Assembly (NCBI RefSeq): GCF_039566955.1
Contig: NZ_CP154796.1
Location: 6,634,001-6,698,000, forward strand
Length of the DNA: 64,000 bases
Direction of reading: 5' to 3'
DNA from: Micromonospora sp. DSM 45708
Lineage (GTDB): Bacteria > Actinomycetota > Actinomycetes > Mycobacteriales > Micromonosporaceae
A program made the position numbers and the translations under genes. Positions 23,287-31,559 of the stretch are shown here, piece after piece. Under the pieces are notes generated by a model. It searched no databases, had not been told where the DNA came from, and was given only the letters and a program-made list of their open reading frames with translations. Positions within the stretch are counted from its first letter, which is position 1. Each line of letters starts with the position of its first letter.

Positions 23287-24927
23287 TCACAGGCGCAGCG
23301 ACTCCGGGGTGTGCAGGCGGAGCATGGTGGTGCCCACGTCGCGGGGCAGACGTCGCCGGCTGGCCATGGAGACCACCACCATCACCGTGAACGCCAGCGG
23401 CACCGTCCACGCCGCCGGCTGGGTGGTGAGCGTCGCCGGCCAGCCGGTCAGCGGCGGGCCGAGCACGGTGAGCAGCACCGCGCCGATCGCCGCGCCGCCG
23501 CCCACCAGCACCCCGGCGGCGGCGCCCAGGTCGGTCAGGCCGCGCCACCAGATGCCGAGCACCAGCAGCGGGCAGAAACTCGACGCGGCGACCGCGAACG
23601 CCAGCCCCACCACCTGCGAGACGTCCAGCCCGGAGACGTTCAACGCGAGCACCGCCGGTACCGCGCCGGCGATCACCGTGGCGAGTCGGAAACCGCGTAC
23701 CGAGCCGCGGCCCAGCACGTCCGTGGAGATCACCCCGGCCACGCTGGTGAGCAGCCCGGACGAGGTGGAGAGGAACGCCGCGAACGCGCCGGCGGCGACC
23801 AGCGCGGCGAGCAGCCGGCCGGTGACGCCGTCGCCCAGCGCCGCGCCGGGCAGCAGCACCACCACCGCGTCGGTCTGGCCGCTGACCAGCAGTTGCGGGG
23901 TGTAGATCCGACCCAGCACGCCGTAGATCGTGGGCAGCAGGTAGAAGACGCCGACCAGGGCCAGCACCACCAGCGTGGTGCGCCGGGCGGCGGCGCCGTC
24001 GGGGTTGGTGTAGAAGCGCACCAGCACGTGCGGCAACCCCATGGTGCCCAGGAACGTGGCCAGGATCAGCGAGTACGTCGCGAACAGGCTGCGGTCGTCG
24101 TCGCCGGCGGTGTCCGGCAGCAGCCAGTCGGTGGCGGCGATCGCCGCGCCGGACACCTCCGGCACCGGGTCCCCGGCGGCGAAGTCGAGGCGGTCGCCGG
24201 GGCGTACCTCCCGCACGTCGCCGTCGGGCAGGGTGAGCGTCGCGCGGTGCTCGACCACCACGGTGGTCGCGGTCCGGAACGTCGGCCCGTCGGGTGGCGT
24301 CACCGCCGGGCGGGCGTCGGCCTGCCACTGCAACGCCAGGAAGATCGCCGGTACGGCGAGCGCGGTCAGCTTCAGCCAGTATTGGAAGGCCTGCACGAAG
24401 GTGATCGCCCGCATGCCGCCCAGCGCCACGTTCGCGGTCACCACCACGGCCACCAGCAGCGCCCCCAGCGGGTACGGCGAACCGGTCAGCGTGGCCAACG
24501 TCAGCCCGGCGCCCTGCAACTGCGGCACCAGGTAGAGCCAGCCGATGAAGATCACGAAGACGGTGGCGAGCGTCCGTAGCCGACGCGACCCGAGCCGCAC
24601 CTCGCAGAAGTCCGGCAGCGTGAACGCGCCGGAGCGGCGCAGCGGGGCGGCCACGAACAGCAGCAGCGCCAGGTAGCCCGCGGCGAAACCGACCGGGTAC
24701 CAGAGCACGTCCACGCCGTACTTGAGGATCAGCCCGGCCACGCCCAGGAAGCTGGCCGCCGACAGGTACTCCCCGCCGATCGCGGCGGCGTTCCAGGTCG
24801 GGCTGACCGCCCGGGACGCGACCAGGAAGTCGGACGTGGTGCGGGCCAGCCGCAGGCCGTAGAAGCCGATGCCGACGGTGACCAGGGTGACCGCCACGAT
24901 CGCGGGAACCACGTAGTCGTTCGCCAT
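23287..24927 (-). CDS. Sodium/solute symporter (SSS family), second copy
   Basis: A 546-residue symporter. It has the SSS opening (TTSDFLVASRAVSPTWNAAAIGGEYLSAASF, about residues 30-60, landmark only) and GLPHVLVRFYTNP near residue 305. Compared with ActP it carries an extra hydrophilic segment of about 70 residues (TLTLPDGDVREVRPGDRL) between helices, which should lie outside the cell. It starts at an ATG overlapping the stop of the small membrane protein gene. A LytS/LytTR pair lies 2.8 kb upstream, as seen near carboxylate transporters in other bacteria. Confidence 0.85.
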   Translation of the reverse strand: MANDYVVPAIVAVTLVTVGIGFYGLRLARTTSDFLVASRAVSPTWNAAAIGGEYLSAASFLGVAGLILKYGVDVLWYPVGFAAGYLALLLFVAAPLRRSGAFTLPDFCEVRLGSRRLRTLATVFVIFIGWLYLVPQLQGAGLTLATLTGSPYPLGALLVAVVVTANVALGGMRAITFVQAFQYWLKLTALAVPAIFLALQWQADARPAVTPPDGPTFRTATTVVVEHRATLTLPDGDVREVRPGDRLDFAAGDPVPEVSGAAIAATDWLLPDTAGDDDRSLFATYSLILATFLGTMGLPHVLVRFYTNPDGAAARRTTLVVLALVGVFYLLPTIYGVLGRIYTPQLLVSGQTDAVVVLLPGAALGDGVTGRLLAALVAAGAFAAFLSTSSGLLTSVAGVISTDVLGRGSVRGFRLATVIAGAVPAVLALNVSGLDVSQVVGLAFAVAASSFCPLLVLGIWWRGLTDLGAAAGVLVGGGAAIGAVLLTVLGPPLTGWPATLTTQPAAWTVPLAFTVMVVVSMASRRRLPRDVGTTMLRLHTPESLRL

Positions 24928-25364
24928 CAACGCTCCGGCCGCTGGACCAGGTCGACGAAGTCCTGCTCGTTGCGTTCCGCCAGTCGCACGTACGCCCAGC
25001 CGACCACGATCAGGAACGGGAAGGCGGCCACCCCGAGCAGCACCCACGGCAGGTTGACCCCGAGCACGGTGACCCGCCCGACCGACGGCGCGATGGCGAA
25101 CAGCCACGGCAGGCCGCCCAGCCCGATCAGCACCAGCAGGCTCAGCCGCAGCGCCAGCGAGAGCTGGGCGCGCATCAGGCCCTGCACCAGCGTCTCGCCA
25201 ACCCGGGTCTGCTGGGTCAGCTCGGAGCGGGTGCGGTCGGCGCGGCTGCCGGGCCGGGAAACCTCGGCCAGCACGATCCGGGTCCGCTGCGGCACGCGCG
25301 GGCCGGGGACCGGGGCTGCCTCGACGGGCGGCCCCGCAGGCTGCTGGTCCTCGGCCGCGGTCAT
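24927..25364 (-). CDS. Small two-helix membrane protein paired with the symporter
   Basis: A 145-residue protein with a long Pro/Ala-rich cytoplasmic N terminus (about 45 residues), an Arg/Glu-rich segment (RADRTRSELTQQTRVGETLVQ), then two membrane helices (about residues 72-92 and 105-127). The second helix ends in WAYVRLAERNEQDF, reminiscent of DUF485 proteins, and it occupies the same place before its symporter. It is therefore a probable assembly partner. The ATG at 25364 has only a weak GGGG upstream. Confidence 0.65.
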   Translation of the reverse strand: MTAAEDQQPAGPPVEAAPVPGPRVPQRTRIVLAEVSRPGSRADRTRSELTQQTRVGETLVQGLMRAQLSLALRLSLLVLIGLGGLPWLFAIAPSVGRVTVLGVNLPWVLLGVAAFPFLIVVGWAYVRLAERNEQDFVDLVQRPER

Positions 25365-25417
25365 CCCCGGCAGTCTCGCCCGCTCAGCGCGAATGTCAAG
25401 CGCGGCGGGGCCGCCCC

Positions 25418-25489
25418 TGTGCACAACCTGTGGATAACCATCCACATCTGTGGACAACCCGGTGGACGAACGCGGAGTCGTGTGGACGA
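25418..25489. promoter_or_regulatory. Cluster of DnaA-box-like 9-mers
   Basis: In one orientation lie TGTGCACAA (25418-25426), TGTGGATAA (25429-25437), TGTGGACAA (25449-25457), GGTGGACGA (25461-25469) and TGTGGACGA (25481-25489). The second equals the E. coli DnaA box TTATCCACA and the third equals the Streptomyces preferred box TTGTCCACA. Starts are 11, 20, 12 and 20 bases apart, close to whole helical turns. They fill the 183-base gap between two minus-strand genes. No dnaA or dnaN is near, so this is not the usual oriC. Confidence 0.6.
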
Positions 25490-25547
25490 CGGGGCCGGAG
25501 CAACAGTGCGGGGCCGGCCCGACGGACCGACCCCGCACGTGCCCGGA

Positions 25548-27629
25548 TCAGCTCGTCGGAACCACCAGATCGGCGGTGAGCGTGCCGGTGGCCGGCACGA
25601 GGAACAAGCCGAGCTTGCGGGTGCCGTCCGTGCCGGTCACCAGGTAGCGGCCGGAGTAGTCCTGGCCGGCGAACGCCGCGTCGTAGGTGACGTAGACGCG
25701 CTGCCTGCCGGTGACCTGGAGCGTGTAGCGGCCGTCCGACATCCAGCCGGAGCCGGCGACGTCGCCGGTGTCGGCGCTGCGGGCGATGACCCAACCGCTG
25801 GTGAACGGCGCGCCGTCCTGGTTGGTGAACGTGCCGGTCACCGTGCTGCCCGCCCGCATGACGGTGTCGAGGGTCGCGGTGCCCCCGGCGGCCACCGTCA
25901 CCGGCGTGGCGGTGTAGCGACTGACCGCGTCACCGGACCAGTGGACGGCGTACGGGTGACCGCTGAACACCACCGGCCAGTCGTACGGGCCGAGCCGGTC
26001 GAGCGTGTAGCGGCCCTGCTCGTCGGTGCTGGCGTCGTTGACGCCCACGCCGGGGTGACCGGTCAGCACCGAGACGTCGACCGAGTTCGCCGGCTTGCCG
26101 GTGGCCGCGTCGGTGACCGTGCCGGTGATCCGGCCGGCCGGGTCGAGCCGGACCTGCGGCCCGGCGGTCACCGTGCCGACCGTCGCGGCGACGGTCGCGG
26201 CCTGCCGCTCGTCACCGGTGCCGCCGTCGGTGCCGACCCACTGCCGGCCGTAGGGGGCGTCGCCCGGGTCGGCGAAGAGCCGGTAGGTGCCACCGGCCAG
26301 CGGACCCACCCGGATCCGACCGGCCTGGTCGCTACAGTTCCCGTGCCCGTCCACCAGCTTCGCCTGCTTGGGCAGGAACGCGTCGAGGCAGACGTCGGCC
26401 ACCGGCCGTCCGGTGGCCCGGTCGACGATGGTGCTGGTGATGAGCGCGCCCGGGCGCAGCTTCGGAGCGACCTCGGTGGTCTGGCCGGCCACCACCCGCA
26501 CGGTGAGGCGGCGGTCGAAGTGCAGGCGGTCCGCCGTGTAGACGTAGATCTCGTGCCGGCCCTGCGGCAGGCCGGTGAGGGTGACGGCCCCGGTGCCCCG
26601 GCTGCACGTCCCCGCCGACTCGACGCAGAAGTCGGCCACCGGGGCGCCGCTGACCGAGTCGACGGCGCGGACCCGTACGGAGCCGGTGCCGAGCAGCGCG
26701 TCGGCGATCCGGGTCCGCTGGCCGCCGCGCACCACCACGAGGTTCGCGTCGGTGTAGTCGAGCTTGCCCCGGTAGTACTGCGTCCGGTCGCCGGCCTCGA
26801 AACGCACCTTGTAGGAGCCGGCCAGCAGCGTCGGGACGGTGAAGGTGCCGTCGGGCCCGGTCTGGGCGTCGACCCCGCCGTACATGTTGGCGGTGTTGAC
26901 CGCGACCCGGGCGGAGGCGAGCGGCGCGCCGGTCGCGGTGGTGAACGTGCCGGTGAGGCTGCCGGTGGGCAGCACCGTCTCGTTGACCACGGTTTCCTCG
27001 TCGGCGGTCACCCGGTAGCGGCCGGCGTCGACCTCGTCGAGCTTCCCGGGAACGTACTGGGTCTGGTACGAACCCTCGATCGGCCGGAAGGAGAGGGTGT
27101 AGTCGCCGGGCGTCGCGGCGATCCGGAAGCGCCCGTCCTCGTCCGTCGACCCGTAGGCGTGCGCGGAGTTGTCGGGCTGGTCGGCGTCGATGTTGAGCCA
27201 GGCGACGGGCGCGCCGCCGGCGTCGGTGATCCGCCCGGTGAGCAGCCCGGTGGCCCGGAGCTGGTCGTCGGCGGTGGCGGTCTCGCCGCTGCCGACAGTC
27301 ACCGGGTCGGCGTCCCAGATCATGGCCTGCTGCCGGTAGTACTGGTCCGGCTGGTCGACCGGGTGGAAGCCGACGAGGTAGCGCCCGGCGTCCAGCCCGC
27401 CGACCGACCAGCGGCCGTCGCTGTCGGTGGTGGTCCAGCCGGCGGTGGCGTAGCTGTCGGCGTCGAACACCTCGACCTGGGCGTCGGCCGCGCCGGCGCC
27501 GGAGCTGGTGGTCAGCCGTCCGCCGACCGTGCTGGTCCCCGCGGCCTGCGCCGGGGCTGACCCGGGCAGGAGGAGGAAACCGGCGACGACGGCCGCGGTG
27601 GCGGCACGACGTGCGAGGGAAAAGCGCAT
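25548..27629 (-). CDS. Secreted protein with tandem carboxypeptidase-regulatory-like domains
   Basis: A 693-residue exported protein. Residues 1-30 are a signal peptide (basic start RFSLARRAATAAVVAG, cleavage after AQAAG). The rest is about eight beta-sandwich repeats of 75-90 residues with the motif of carboxypeptidase D regulatory domains: a VSGTVTDA-type opening, GRYTLDRL/GRYLVGF, then FxP-Y-R. Two repeats carry Cys pairs (FCVESAGTC, VCLDAF). There is no sorting signal or enzyme domain. Such proteins are adhesive or structural at the cell surface. TATCCT at 27713-27718 is a likely -10. Confidence 0.8.
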   Translation of the reverse strand: MRFSLARRAATAAVVAGFLLLPGSAPAQAAGTSTVGGRLTTSSGAGAADAQVEVFDADSYATAGWTTTDSDGRWSVGGLDAGRYLVGFHPVDQPDQYYRQQAMIWDADPVTVGSGETATADDQLRATGLLTGRITDAGGAPVAWLNIDADQPDNSAHAYGSTDEDGRFRIAATPGDYTLSFRPIEGSYQTQYVPGKLDEVDAGRYRVTADEETVVNETVLPTGSLTGTFTTATGAPLASARVAVNTANMYGGVDAQTGPDGTFTVPTLLAGSYKVRFEAGDRTQYYRGKLDYTDANLVVVRGGQRTRIADALLGTGSVRVRAVDSVSGAPVADFCVESAGTCSRGTGAVTLTGLPQGRHEIYVYTADRLHFDRRLTVRVVAGQTTEVAPKLRPGALITSTIVDRATGRPVADVCLDAFLPKQAKLVDGHGNCSDQAGRIRVGPLAGGTYRLFADPGDAPYGRQWVGTDGGTGDERQAATVAATVGTVTAGPQVRLDPAGRITGTVTDAATGKPANSVDVSVLTGHPGVGVNDASTDEQGRYTLDRLGPYDWPVVFSGHPYAVHWSGDAVSRYTATPVTVAAGGTATLDTVMRAGSTVTGTFTNQDGAPFTSGWVIARSADTGDVAGSGWMSDGRYTLQVTGRQRVYVTYDAAFAGQDYSGRYLVTGTDGTRKLGLFLVPATGTLTADLVVPTS

Positions 27630-27712
27630 CTGCGTCCCAACGTGATGGCGATGGGGCGACCCCGCGCAGGCTCCGCCCACACCGCCGCGCCCCGTCCGGG
27701 ATCGGCCCGGCC

Positions 27713-27718
27713 AGGATA
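27713..27718 (-). promoter_or_regulatory. -10 box (TATCCT) of the secreted repeat protein gene
   Basis: TATCCT lies about 84 bases upstream of the ATG at 27629, leaving a leader of about 75 bases. Confidence 0.35.
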
Positions 27719-27772
27719 GGTACGAGGTGTGACAGGTGTCGATCGGCCGTAACGGCGGAATCGACTGTGGCG

Positions 27773-28540
27773 TCAGCGGTTCCAGTCCTGCTTCGCGGCG
27801 CGCACCAGTTTGTCCTTCAGCTCCCGGGTGTGCCGGCGGCTCACCGGCAGCTCCGTCCCGTCGACCACCACCACGTAACCGGAGTTGACCAGCCGCAGCT
27901 CGGCGATGAGCCGCAACTGCACCAGGTACGAGCGGTGGACGCGGACGAACCCCGCGTCGGCCCAGCGCTCCGCCAGCGTGGCCAGCGACACCCGGACCAG
28001 GTGCGACCCCTCCGCGGTGTGCAGCCGGGCGTAGTCGCCCTGCGCCTCCACCCAGCGCACCGCCGAGCGGGGCAGCATCCGGGTGGTGCCGGCCAGCTCG
28101 ACCGGGATCGTCGGGTCCTCCTCCGCCCGGGCCAGCGCCGCCGGGTGCGACGGCACCACCCGCGAGCCGATCACCCGGCGCAGCGACTCGGCCAGCCGCT
28201 CGGCGCGGACCGGCTTGCGCACGTAGTCGGTGGCGCCCAGGTCGAACGCGTCCACCGCGCCGTCGTCGTACGCGGTGACGAAGACGATCGCCGGCGGCCG
28301 GGCGAACCGGCGCAGCACCCGGGCCAGCTCCATGCCGTCCAGCCCCGGCATCCGGATGTCGAGGAAGACCACGTCCACGTCGTCGTCGCGGAGCACCCGC
28401 AGCGCCTCGGTCGCGTCACCGGCGGTGTGCAGCCGCGCCACCCGGGGATCGGTGCGCAGGTGGTAGGCCAGCTCGTCGAGGGCCGGCGGCTCGTCGTCCA
28501 CGGCCAGCACCCGCAGGAACCCGGTGCCGGTCGCGGTCAC
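27773..28540 (-). CDS. LytTR-family response regulator
   Basis: A 255-residue regulator. The receiver domain (about residues 8-125) has acidic DDE at the start, the phosphorylated Asp in VVFLDIRMPGLDG near residue 60, and KPV near residue 108. A C-terminal LytTR DNA-binding domain (about 155-250) contains RWVEAQGDYARLH and FVRVHRSYLV. The GTG start overlaps the stop of the kinase gene as GTGA, so the two are translationally coupled. LytTR regulators bind short direct repeats; a target could be the symporter 2.8 kb downstream. Confidence 0.9.
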   Translation of the reverse strand: MTATGTGFLRVLAVDDEPPALDELAYHLRTDPRVARLHTAGDATEALRVLRDDDVDVVFLDIRMPGLDGMELARVLRRFARPPAIVFVTAYDDGAVDAFDLGATDYVRKPVRAERLAESLRRVIGSRVVPSHPAALARAEEDPTIPVELAGTTRMLPRSAVRWVEAQGDYARLHTAEGSHLVRVSLATLAERWADAGFVRVHRSYLVQLRLIAELRLVNSGYVVVVDGTELPVSRRHTRELKDKLVRAAKQDWNR

Positions 28541-29760
28541 GAGGAGACCCGGACGCCGGGGTGGAACTTCGGCACCCGCATGCTGACCTTCGTACCCGAG
28601 CCCAGCCCGGTCTCCACGACCAGGCCGAAGCGGTCCCCGAAGGCCGACCGCAACCGCTCGTCGACGTTGGAGAGGCCGACGTGCTGCCCCGGGTCGTCGG
28701 CCGGGTCGCTGCCGCCACCGGACACCTCGGCGATGCCCGCCGTCAGCGTGGTCGGATCCATCCCCACTCCGTCGTCCTCCACCGTGATGTGACACTCGGC
28801 GCCCGCGTCCCGGGCCTCGATGCTCACCATGCCGGTGCCCGGCTTGCGGGACAACCCGTGGCGCACCGCGTTCTCGACCAGCGGCTGGAGGCAGAGGAAC
28901 GGCAGCGTCACCGGCAGCACCTCCGGGGCGATCTGGAGGCGCACCTGGAGGCGTTCGCCGAACCGGGCCCGCTCGATGGTCAGGTAGCGGTCGATCGAGC
29001 GCAGCTCCTCGGCCAGCGTGGTGAACTCGCCGTGCGAGCGGAACGAGTACCTGGTGAACTCGGCGAACTCCAGGATCAGCTCCCGGGCCCGGTCCGGGTC
29101 GGTCCGGACGAACGAGCCGATCGCGGTGAGCGCGTTGTAGATGAAGTGCGGGCTGATCTGGGCGCGCAGCGCGCGTACCTCGGCCCGGGCCAGCCGTTCC
29201 CGCGACGAGTCCAGCTCGGCCAGGGCGAGCTGGTCGCCGGCCCAGTGCGCGGTCTCCAGCGTGGCCTGCACCAGGCCGGGCGCCGGCCGCTCGTCGGCCA
29301 CCGCCACCAGCGCGCCGACCACCCGACCCTCCGCGCTCAGCGGCGCGACCACCGCGCCGCGTACCGGGCAGTCGACCAGGTCGCAGTGCAGTTCCGACTC
29401 GCGCAGCACGGTCGAGCGCCCGCTGTCGACCACCCGTCGGGCCGCCGCGACCAGTTGGTCGCCGTGGTGCGCACCGCGCCCGTCGATGGCCAGCAACGCG
29501 TCCCGGTCGGTCAGCGCCAGGCCGGCGGCGCCCACCAGGGCACGCAGATGGCGTACGGCCTTCGCCGCGCCCGCCGCGCTCAGGCCGGCGCGCAGCGGCT
29601 CGGCGGCCAGGCCGGCGGTGTGCAGCACCTCGTACGTGGCCCGCTGGGTCGCGGTGGCGATGCCCCGCCGGGCGCGCAGCCGCAGCACCGCCCAGAGCGC
29701 CCCGGCCAACGCGGTGACCAGTGAGACGACGGCGAAGACGGACGAGAGGTTGCCACCCAC
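28537..29760 (-). CDS. LytS-type sensor histidine kinase
   Basis: A 407-residue kinase with one N-terminal membrane helix (LSSVFAVVSLVTALAGALWAV, about residues 4-24), a GAF-like region with Cys residues in LHCDLVDCPV, a LytS-type His_kinase domain with the phospho-acceptor in ISPHFIYNAL near residue 205, and a C-terminal ATPase domain with ENAVRHG and DDGVGMD. It is the partner of the LytTR regulator. The GTG start lies seven bases after TAGCGT. Comparable pairs in Enterobacteria sense pyruvate and control its carriers. Confidence 0.88.
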   Translation of the reverse strand: MGGNLSSVFAVVSLVTALAGALWAVLRLRARRGIATATQRATYEVLHTAGLAAEPLRAGLSAAGAAKAVRHLRALVGAAGLALTDRDALLAIDGRGAHHGDQLVAAARRVVDSGRSTVLRESELHCDLVDCPVRGAVVAPLSAEGRVVGALVAVADERPAPGLVQATLETAHWAGDQLALAELDSSRERLARAEVRALRAQISPHFIYNALTAIGSFVRTDPDRARELILEFAEFTRYSFRSHGEFTTLAEELRSIDRYLTIERARFGERLQVRLQIAPEVLPVTLPFLCLQPLVENAVRHGLSRKPGTGMVSIEARDAGAECHITVEDDGVGMDPTTLTAGIAEVSGGGSDPADDPGQHVGLSNVDERLRSAFGDRFGLVVETGLGSGTKVSMRVPKFHPGVRVSS

Positions 29761-29767
29761 CCCGGGA

Positions 29768-29773
29768 ACGCTA
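29768..29773 (-). promoter_or_regulatory. -10 box (TAGCGT) of the LytS/LytTR operon, built on the upstream stop codon
   Basis: TAGCGT lies seven bases before the GTG at 29760. Its TAG is the stop codon of the sugar transferase gene (29771-29773). Confidence 0.5.
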
Positions 29774-31330
29774 GTACGCGCCCTTGCGCGCCAGCACCAC
29801 CCCGACGGTCCGCCACAGGATGCTCAGGTCGTACGCCAGCGACCAGTTGTCGACGTAGTAGAGGTCGAGCCGGACCGCCTCGTCCCAGGACAGGTCGGAG
29901 CGGCCGGACACCTGCCACAGGCCGGTCATGCCCGGCCGGACCAGCAGCCGACGCCGCACGTCGCCCAGGAAGTCGCCGTCGTCGGCGGGCAGCGGACGCG
30001 GGCCGACAAGCGACATCTCGCCCCAGAGCACGTTGATCAACTGGGGCAGCTCGTCCAGCGACGAGGCGCGCAGGAAGCGGCCCACCGGGAAGACCCGGGG
30101 GTCCTGCTTCATCTTGAACAGCATGCCGTCGGTCTCGTTCTGGTCGACCAGGCCGGCGAGCCGCTCCTCGGCGTCCACGTACATGGTGCGGAACTTCCAG
30201 ACCCGGAACGTGCGCCCCTCGTGCCCGACCCGGGGCTGCCGGAAGAACACCGGCCCGGGGTCGGAGATCCGGATGGCGAGCGCGATCGCGGCGAAGAGCG
30301 GGGAGAGCAGCAGCAGGCCCAGCGCGGACGCGACCCGGTCCATCAGGCTCTTGAGCAGCAGCGCCGGGCCGGAGAGCGTCGGCTCCTCGACGTGCAGCAG
30401 CGGCAGGCCCTCGATCGGGCGGATGTGCACCCGGGGGCCGGCGATGTCGGTGAGCTGCGGCGCGACCACCAGGTCGACGCCGGAGCCCTCCAACTGCCAG
30501 GCCAGCCGGCGCAGCTCACCCGGCTCGGCGCTGGCGGAGCCGCAGACCGCGATGGTGTCCCCGCCGACCTCCCGGACCAGGGCCAGCACGTCGCGGCCGG
30601 CGTACACCGGCACCGGCGTCTCCAGGCCCCGGGCGGCGGCGTACCCGTCGGTGAGGTGGATGGCGACCGGCACCAGGCCGACGCCGGGGTTGCGGGTGAC
30701 GGTGGTGTAGACCTCCAGGCACTCCGGCAGCGTGCCGACCAGCACCATCCGGTGCCCGGCCTGGCCGACGCGGCGGCGCACCGCGTGCAGGCAGGCTCGG
30801 GCGATCATGCGCCCGAGCAGGATCAGCAGCATGGCGCCGAGCAACGCGAACCCGACGGTCCACCGGGACAGGGAGTAGGTCTTCGTCGCGAACGCGATGA
30901 ACGAGACGGCCGCCGCCACAGCCACACCGGCGCGGATCACCCGCTTGAACTCGTCCGGGCCGAGGCCCAGGTAGCGCCGGTCGTACGCCCGGTTGCCCCA
31001 CAGGAAGAGCAGCCAGCCGAGCGGCAGGAGCAGGAACGCCACGGTGTAGAACCACACCTGCGGCGAGTTGCGGAAACCGGAGTCGGCCTGCTCGAAGATC
31101 TGCACGGCCAGGAAGCTGGCCAGCGCCGCCGCGCCGAAGTCGAGCAGCAGGAGGAAGGCCGTGTAGGGGCGGTGCCAGCGGGAGACCCGGCGGCGGGCAC
31201 GGGCCCACCCCGACCGGGGTACGCCGTTGTGCGACGGCGGTGTCGGCGGCTGGATCTCAAAGCTGTCGACGTGCCGCACGCTCTTGCTCCGGCCTGTGTC
31301 GGTTACCGGGCGCTGGAGGCTTGTCGTCAC
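29771..31330 (-). CDS. Polyprenyl-phosphate sugar-1-phosphate transferase (WbaP/WcaJ type)
   Basis: A 519-residue initiating glycosyltransferase that loads the first sugar phosphate of a surface polysaccharide onto undecaprenyl phosphate. Four or five membrane helices (about 55-230) precede a nucleotide-binding-like region and the C-terminal sugar transferase domain with VWKFRTMYVDAEER, SLDELPQLINVLWGEMSLVGPRP and the final RPGMTGLWQVSGRSDLSW. The frame is open to 31408; the GTG at 31330 is favoured but lacks a strong ribosome site. A -10 box TATAGT is upstream at 31465-31470. It could start the exopolysaccharide made by the locus at 42-57 kb. Confidence 0.88.
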   Translation of the reverse strand: MTTSLQRPVTDTGRSKSVRHVDSFEIQPPTPPSHNGVPRSGWARARRRVSRWHRPYTAFLLLLDFGAAALASFLAVQIFEQADSGFRNSPQVWFYTVAFLLLPLGWLLFLWGNRAYDRRYLGLGPDEFKRVIRAGVAVAAAVSFIAFATKTYSLSRWTVGFALLGAMLLILLGRMIARACLHAVRRRVGQAGHRMVLVGTLPECLEVYTTVTRNPGVGLVPVAIHLTDGYAAARGLETPVPVYAGRDVLALVREVGGDTIAVCGSASAEPGELRRLAWQLEGSGVDLVVAPQLTDIAGPRVHIRPIEGLPLLHVEEPTLSGPALLLKSLMDRVASALGLLLLSPLFAAIALAIRISDPGPVFFRQPRVGHEGRTFRVWKFRTMYVDAEERLAGLVDQNETDGMLFKMKQDPRVFPVGRFLRASSLDELPQLINVLWGEMSLVGPRPLPADDGDFLGDVRRRLLVRPGMTGLWQVSGRSDLSWDEAVRLDLYYVDNWSLAYDLSILWRTVGVVLARKGAY

Positions 31331-31464
31331 CTCAACCCATGTCCTCCCGCATGACCCGAACCTCACTCGCCGTGAGGACGCGGGTCGCTCACCGTCCCAG
31401 TCTCCCACGTTGCCCGTAGGGATCTGGCCGGCTCCGAGTCAGTTGTGAAGCCGGGGACCGAGCC

Positions 31465-31470
31465 ACTATA
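31465..31470 (-). promoter_or_regulatory. -10 box (TATAGT) of the sugar transferase gene
   Basis: TATAGT, the closest match to the consensus -10 in this region, lies about 135 bases upstream of the preferred start, implying a leader of about 125 bases. No convincing -35 was found. Confidence 0.4.
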
Positions 31471-31559
31471 CCGATGGATGACGACTCGGGTAGAGCCACC
31501 GACCGGGACCTTCCGCGATCCCGGGTCGATTCCGCTCAGTAACCGACGGGTGTGGTTAC

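Noticed and set aside
25365..25547. Chromosomal oriC
   Set aside because: Only five boxes, no AT-rich unwinding region and no dnaA, dnaN or rpmH next to it.
25419..27560. Plus-strand 713-codon open frame opposite the secreted repeat protein
   Set aside because: The minus-strand protein has a signal peptide and clear repeats; the plus frame has no domain and begins within the DnaA-box cluster.
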